This document shows, piece by piece, positions 60,302 through 64,000 of a stretch of DNA of 64,000 nucleotides. The DNA lies in contig NZ_JAKREW010000026.1 of the NCBI RefSeq assembly GCF_022347545.1, positions 1 to 64,000 of the forward strand, written 5' to 3'. The first letter of the stretch is position 1. Each line of letters starts with the position of its first letter. The stretch comes from Terribium retamae. GTDB taxonomy: Bacteria > Pseudomonadota > Alphaproteobacteria > Rhizobiales > Rhizobiaceae. Made by a program: the position numbers and the translations under genes. The notes under the pieces are model-generated. The model was given only the letters and a program-made list of their open reading frames with translations. It had not been told where the DNA came from and searched no databases.

Positions 60302-61321
60302 ATGACCCTGCGCGACGCGTCTGTCGTCGTGGCCGGTGCCGGCAGTATCGGCTGCTATGCCGGCGGTTGTCTGGCATTGGCAGGACGCAGGGTGACCCTG
60401 CTGGTCAGGCCTCGAATCGAGCAGGCCTTGCTGCGCGCTGGCTTGCGCGTCACCGATCTCGAAAAACGCGACAGGCGGCTGAGCCAGGCAGCCTTTATGG
60501 TGGAGACGCAAGCTCAGGCGGCTCTAAAAGGGGCCGATGTCGTGCTTGTGACAACCAAGAGCCGTGCGACGGAAGAGATTGGCCGGCAGATCGCGGCGCA
60601 CGCGCCCAAAAATGCGGTCATCGTCAGCCTGCAGAATGGCGTCGACAATGCCGATCGTTTGGCAGCGACCGTCGGTGGCCGGCGCGTAGTCGCCGGCATG
60701 GTGCCTTTCAACGTCGTGCAGGAGGACGACGAAAACCCGTTCAGGGTGCATCGCGCCAGCGAGGGCACTGTGCTCGTGGAGAGCGGCACGCCTGGAATAT
60801 CGACCTTGCTGAATGTCGAAGGTTTCGCGACCGCCACGCATGCCGACATGCGTTCCGTGCAATGGGGCAAGCTGCTCTTTAATCTCAACAACGCGCTCGT
60901 GGCCTTGTCCGATCTTCCTCTTGCAGCCGAACTGTCGGATCGCCGGTGGCGTTTGCTGCTGGCGAGGCAGATCGCCGAAGCACTGACGGCGATGAAGGCT
61001 GCCGGTGTCAAGCCAGGACGTGTTGCCGGTCCGCCGCCTGCATTGCTGCCGACGATCCTGCGGCTGCCCGACTTCCTGTTTCTGCGGCTTGCGAAGCGCA
61101 TGCTTGCGATCGACCCGCAGGCGCGGTCGTCCATGTGGGAAGACCTGCAGCGCGGCCGCGTAACCGAAATTGACGAACTGCAAGGCTCCATCCTTCGTCT
61201 TGCCGACAGGACCGGTGTGCAGGTGCCGCTGGTACGGCGTGTCACGGCGCTGGTGCGGCAAGCCGAACAACGCAATCAAGGCTCACCGCGACTGCCGCCG
61301 GAAGCCGTCGAACAGACCTGA
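60302..61321 (+). CDS. 2-dehydropantoate 2-reductase-like protein (PanE/ApbA family)
   Basis: 339-residue NADP-dependent reductase. The Rossmann motif VVVAGAGSIGCYAGG is at the N-terminus, followed by VTTKSRATEEIG, SLQNGVDN and the catalytic lysine region QWGKLLFNLNNAL. Family members reduce ketopantoate for vitamin B5 synthesis, but several paralogues act on other 2-keto acids, so I give no gene symbol. ATG 60302 has GGAG six bases upstream. It is divergent from dapE and converges with the diguanylate cyclase gene. Confidence 0.85.
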   Translation: MTLRDASVVVAGAGSIGCYAGGCLALAGRRVTLLVRPRIEQALLRAGLRVTDLEKRDRRLSQAAFMVETQAQAALKGADVVLVTTKSRATEEIGRQIAAHAPKNAVIVSLQNGVDNADRLAATVGGRRVVAGMVPFNVVQEDDENPFRVHRASEGTVLVESGTPGISTLLNVEGFATATHADMRSVQWGKLLFNLNNALVALSDLPLAAELSDRRWRLLLARQIAEALTAMKAAGVKPGRVAGPPPALLPTILRLPDFLFLRLAKRMLAIDPQARSSMWEDLQRGRVTEIDELQGSILRLADRTGVQVPLVRRVTALVRQAEQRNQGSPRLPPEAVEQT

Positions 61322-61337
61322 AGGCTTGACCTGCCCC

Positions 61338-62516
61338 TCAGGAAGCGCTCGGCAGATGGGCGCGGTGGCGCCCCTTTCCTGCGCGCTTGGCATCATAGAG
61401 CGCGAGGTCGGAGCAAGTGAGCAATTGCTCCGCTGTGTCGCCGTCGATTGGAGCACGCGCGCTGCCGATGCTGAGACCGATATAGACCGGTGCCGGGACT
61501 TCGATGTCGAAAGGTTCTGAAATTGTTTCGATGGCACGCTTGGCCAGGTGGGCCGCCTCGATTTCCGACGTGGCCGGCAGCAGAACGACGAACTCGTCGC
61601 CGCCGATCCGGAATACCCTGTCGGTCGCGCGGAAAGTCCGTCGCAGCCTGTCGCCGACCAGGCGCAGCAGGCGATCGCCGGCGACGTGGCCGTAGCTGTC
61701 ATTGACCTGCTTGAAGCCGTCCAGGTCCATGCTGAGCACGACGAAGGGCCTGCCGCCATTTGCGGCGGGTGGCGCTAGGCGATCGCACATGCGATGCAAT
61801 TCTTCCTGCATAAGGATGCGGTTGGGCAGACCCGTCAGCGCATCCCGGACTGCGAGGTCGCGGTTGTCGAGTTCGGCACGGATCATCCGGATGGTGATGG
61901 CGTGATTGTGCACGAGGACCCCGATGATCCCGGCCACGTAAAAGGGAATCTGGAGACCGACTACCCACATGCCAGGTTGAGGTGAAAACAGCGCACCGAG
62001 CATGAAGGGCAAGCTGACCACCAGCATGACCAGGATGGCATATCGCGGGGTCGCGGCGTTGCGGGAGGAGACAACGGCTACCACGCCAGCGACATTCAGT
62101 CCGGCCAGGACGGAAAGGACCAGGTTCTGGCTTGCAATACAGCCGAAACAGCCGAGACCGAAAATCACGGACCAGATGCCGCCAGCGCTCATCAGGGCCG
62201 CAAGAGGCGGGGTTTCGCCATGAAGCCGTGCTGCCTCGCAACGCACGATCAGGGTGAAGCGCACGATCAGCAGGACAAACTCGGCCGCGATCCACAGCCA
62301 CGGCCACCTCGCATCAGTAAGGGCAATCGCCGTCCCCGCGAGGACAACCACGCTCAGGCTGGCAAAGAGGATGGCAAATTTTCGGTCGTAAGTGGTTTCG
62401 AGAAAGCGAGAGCGGACGGCTCCCGATTCGTCCTCCAGCGGAGCCGAGAACCAGTCAAAGAGGCGCGAGGCCGGTTCTTCACGGCCAATGCCGGGAATTT
62501 TCTCCGGTTCCGCCAG
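61338..62516 (-). CDS. Membrane-bound diguanylate cyclase (GGDEF), apparent CTG start
   Basis: 392-residue protein making cyclic di-GMP. A soluble N-terminus of about 50 residues precedes about six membrane segments (roughly residues 50-215), a short linker and a GGDEF domain. The active-site GGDEF is intact near residues 303-307. An inhibitory I-site RATD lies exactly five residues before it, so product feedback is likely. The reading frame has no ATG, GTG or TTG until GTG at 62351, but coding-like sequence continues to CTG 62516. That CTG is preceded at five bases by AAGGAGG, and an in-frame TAG lies just before. The CTG start adds 55 residues, including FDWFSAPLEDESG and ETTYDRKFAILFASL. 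Confidence 0.82.
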   Translation of the reverse strand: MAEPEKIPGIGREEPASRLFDWFSAPLEDESGAVRSRFLETTYDRKFAILFASLSVVVLAGTAIALTDARWPWLWIAAEFVLLIVRFTLIVRCEAARLHGETPPLAALMSAGGIWSVIFGLGCFGCIASQNLVLSVLAGLNVAGVVAVVSSRNAATPRYAILVMLVVSLPFMLGALFSPQPGMWVVGLQIPFYVAGIIGVLVHNHAITIRMIRAELDNRDLAVRDALTGLPNRILMQEELHRMCDRLAPPAANGGRPFVVLSMDLDGFKQVNDSYGHVAGDRLLRLVGDRLRRTFRATDRVFRIGGDEFVVLLPATSEIEAAHLAKRAIETISEPFDIEVPAPVYIGLSIGSARAPIDGDTAEQLLTCSDLALYDAKRAGKGRHRAHLPSAS

Positions 62517-62629
62517 CGACTCCTCCTTATTCAGCTACCGAGCCTGCTCCCCATTATACATGGAGGAACTAAGAATCCCTTAGGGTTCTAGTATAGCGCG
62601 CATGCGCGAAGCTGCTGCAATCAATAAGG

Positions 62630-62989
62630 TCAAGCGGGTGCGTTGGTCTCCCGACCATAGCGGTTGGGCCCCTGCGTTCCCTGGGGAAGGCAGAGTATCA
62701 GAAACACCACGATGTCGCCGATGATGAAGAACACGCTGTACCAGCCGGTCCTGCCAAAATCGTGCAGTCGTTTCGCAGCAAGCGCCAGATGGGAAACAAA
62801 CAATACCCCCATCACCATCAGGAACATCGATGGTAGCTGCTCGAGGATATTTTGGTCCATCCTGAGGTCCAGGCGGGAGACGGCATAGAACCGAATGACA
62901 TAGAGCAGTGCACCGGCAAGCGCGAAAGCCTGCCGGCTCAGCCGTCCGTTGAATCCGAAAAACGCCCAAAGCGCCTGCTGGAAACTCAC
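62630..62989 (-). CDS. DUF805-family small membrane protein
   Basis: 119-residue inner-membrane protein: SFQQALWAFFGFNGRLSRQAF is the DUF805 opening, followed by about three to four membrane helices, the conserved HLALAAKRLHDFGRTGWYS and a polar tail GPNRYGRETN. Function unknown; members are common next to biosynthetic genes. GTG 62989 lies 11 bases after the dapD stop, so it is probably translated from the same mRNA. The frame remains open upstream within dapD, antisense to nothing and without family resemblance. Confidence 0.85.
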   Translation of the reverse strand: MSFQQALWAFFGFNGRLSRQAFALAGALLYVIRFYAVSRLDLRMDQNILEQLPSMFLMVMGVLFVSHLALAAKRLHDFGRTGWYSVFFIIGDIVVFLILCLPQGTQGPNRYGRETNAPA

Positions 62990-62999
62990 GCGATCACCA

Positions 63000-63854
63000 T
63001 CAATCGCGCAGCAATTCATTGATGGATGTCTTTTCCCGGGTCTTGGCGTCAACGCGCTTGACGATGACCGCGCAATAGAGGCTCGGACCAGCTTCGCCAT
63101 TCGGCAATGGCTTGCCCGGCAGCGAACCGGCCACCACAACCGCATTCGCGGGCACTTCGCCGTAGAAGACCTCGCCGGTGGCACGATCGATGATCTTGGT
63201 CGACTTGCCAATGAACACACCCATGCCGAGCACCGCACCCTCGCGCACGATACAGCCTTCGACGACTTCCGAACGTGCGCCGATGAAGCAATTGTCCTCG
63301 ATGATGGTCGGGCCGGCCTGCATCGGTTCAAGCACACCGCCAATGCCGACGCCGCCGGAGAGGTGCACGTTCTTGCCGATCTGCGCGCAAGAGCCGACGG
63401 AGGCCCAGGTGTCGACCATGGTGCCGCTGTCGACATAGGCACCGACATTGACGAAGGAAGGCATCAGCACCGCCCCCGGCGCGACATAGGCCGAACGGCG
63501 CACCACGGCCGACGGCACCGCACGGAAGCCCGCCTTTTCGAATTCAAGCGAACCCCAACCGTCGAACTTCGAAGGAACCTTGTCCCACCAGGAAGCGCCG
63601 CCGGGCGCACCTGAAATCAGTTCCATCGGCTTCAGGCGGAACGAGAGAAGTACGGCCTTCTTCAGCCACTGATTGACCTTCCATTGGCCATCAGCCTGGC
63701 GTTCGGCGACGCGCGCGGTGCCTTTGTCGAGCAGTTCCAGCGCTGATTCGATGGCGTCGCGCACTTCGCCGCGAGTCGCGGTCGAAATGCCGTCGCGCTC
63801 CTCGAAAGCCTTGTCGAGGGTCTTTTCAAGGCTCGCCAGATCGGGCTTCGACAT
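63000..63854 (-). CDS. dapD: 2,3,4,5-tetrahydropyridine-2,6-dicarboxylate N-succinyltransferase
   Basis: 284-residue trimeric transferase adding succinyl-CoA to tetrahydrodipicolinate in the diaminopimelate/lysine pathway. The helical N-terminal domain leads to a left-handed beta-helix of hexapeptide repeats (AYVAPGAVLMPSFVNVGAYV, GVLEPMQAGPTIIEDNCFIG) and a C-terminal substrate-binding part. ATG 63854 has GGAG six bases upstream; a TTG directly precedes it in frame. It starts a unit with the DUF805 gene. The 146 bases to the window end hold no gene that I can identify. Confidence 0.95.
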   Translation of the reverse strand: MSKPDLASLEKTLDKAFEERDGISTATRGEVRDAIESALELLDKGTARVAERQADGQWKVNQWLKKAVLLSFRLKPMELISGAPGGASWWDKVPSKFDGWGSLEFEKAGFRAVPSAVVRRSAYVAPGAVLMPSFVNVGAYVDSGTMVDTWASVGSCAQIGKNVHLSGGVGIGGVLEPMQAGPTIIEDNCFIGARSEVVEGCIVREGAVLGMGVFIGKSTKIIDRATGEVFYGEVPANAVVVAGSLPGKPLPNGEAGPSLYCAVIVKRVDAKTREKTSINELLRD

Positions 63855-64000
63855 CAAATGCTCCGTTACAACGCTGTGAAAGGCAGGCTCTTAACCTGTT
63901 TGAAAGCCGCGCGGACCCTATTTGAAGGGAATGTGAGGGTCAATCGCAGCTGCGTCACGGGACGACGCTTGGAAGGGATTTGGACGGGTGGATATGAACC

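Noticed and set aside
63855..64000. A further gene at the right edge
   Set aside because: The 146 bases contain no start codon with a ribosome binding site and no motif; the promoter of dapD is the most that can be expected.

Overview
The window looks like a chromosomal segment of an alphaproteobacterium of the order Hyphomicrobiales (Rhizobiales), most probably Phyllobacteriaceae and Mesorhizobium-like. I infer this from the high GC content, the block SRP RNA - dnaX - ybaB - recR, a CycM-type membrane cytochrome c next to kdsB and a monofunctional pheA, a DUF6481 gene, and an intergenic mosaic repeat of a kind I associate with rhizobia. This is a family-level reading, without any database search.

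Left part (1-34.6 kb): the 5' part of hrpB, then a complete dipeptide-type ABC importer (dppABCDF, minus strand) with a perfect hairpin between dppA and dppB. Next come an acyl-CoA ligase with a 165-residue Lys/Ala-rich tail, a small lipoprotein, a hydroxyacid dehydrogenase, and a Yej-type peptide importer with two tandem binding proteins, one with a Sec-type and one with a Tat-type signal. These are followed by cytochrome c, kdsB, pheA, a RidA protein, nudC and a HIT protein. The replication/recombination block is ffs-dnaX-ybaB-(SleB-like hydrolase)-recR, then a lytic transglycosylase, an LLM flavoprotein and a DUF6481 protein. An amine/amide-type cluster closes this part: FAD oxidase, XRE-cupin regulator, creatininase-like hydrolase and an orphan peptide-binding protein.

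Middle part (34.8-51.6 kb), the accessory-looking and most interesting section: a class III adenylate cyclase with a TPR tail; a 1516-residue fusion of a cytochrome P450 to a DyP-type peroxidase with membrane segments between them; a Crp-family regulator that keeps much of the cAMP-pocket signature; and a LuxR-type regulator with a degenerate receiver. These are followed by two RTX calcium-binding proteins, a small Asp-rich protein that resembles part of the first RTX protein, and a type I secretion ABC transporter with its HlyD-type adaptor. Two CRP-consensus palindromes (TGTGA-N6-TCAC[A/T]) lie in this section. One is 68 bases before the P450-DyP start, the other in the divergent gap between the LuxR-type gene and the first RTX gene. 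I propose that cyclase, Crp protein, redox fusion and export system form one cAMP-controlled unit. This is inference from sequence and has not been tested.

Right part (51.6-64 kb): housekeeping genes: a 41-residue Lys-rich small protein, a GFA-family protein, rmuC, def-fmt-GNAT-truA, a divergent Lrp regulator/MFS transporter pair with a perfect palindrome between them, a membrane protein, dapE, a PanE-like reductase, a diguanylate cyclase that seems to use a CTG start, a DUF805 protein and dapD. I saw no tRNA, rRNA, CRISPR array, transposase or phage gene.
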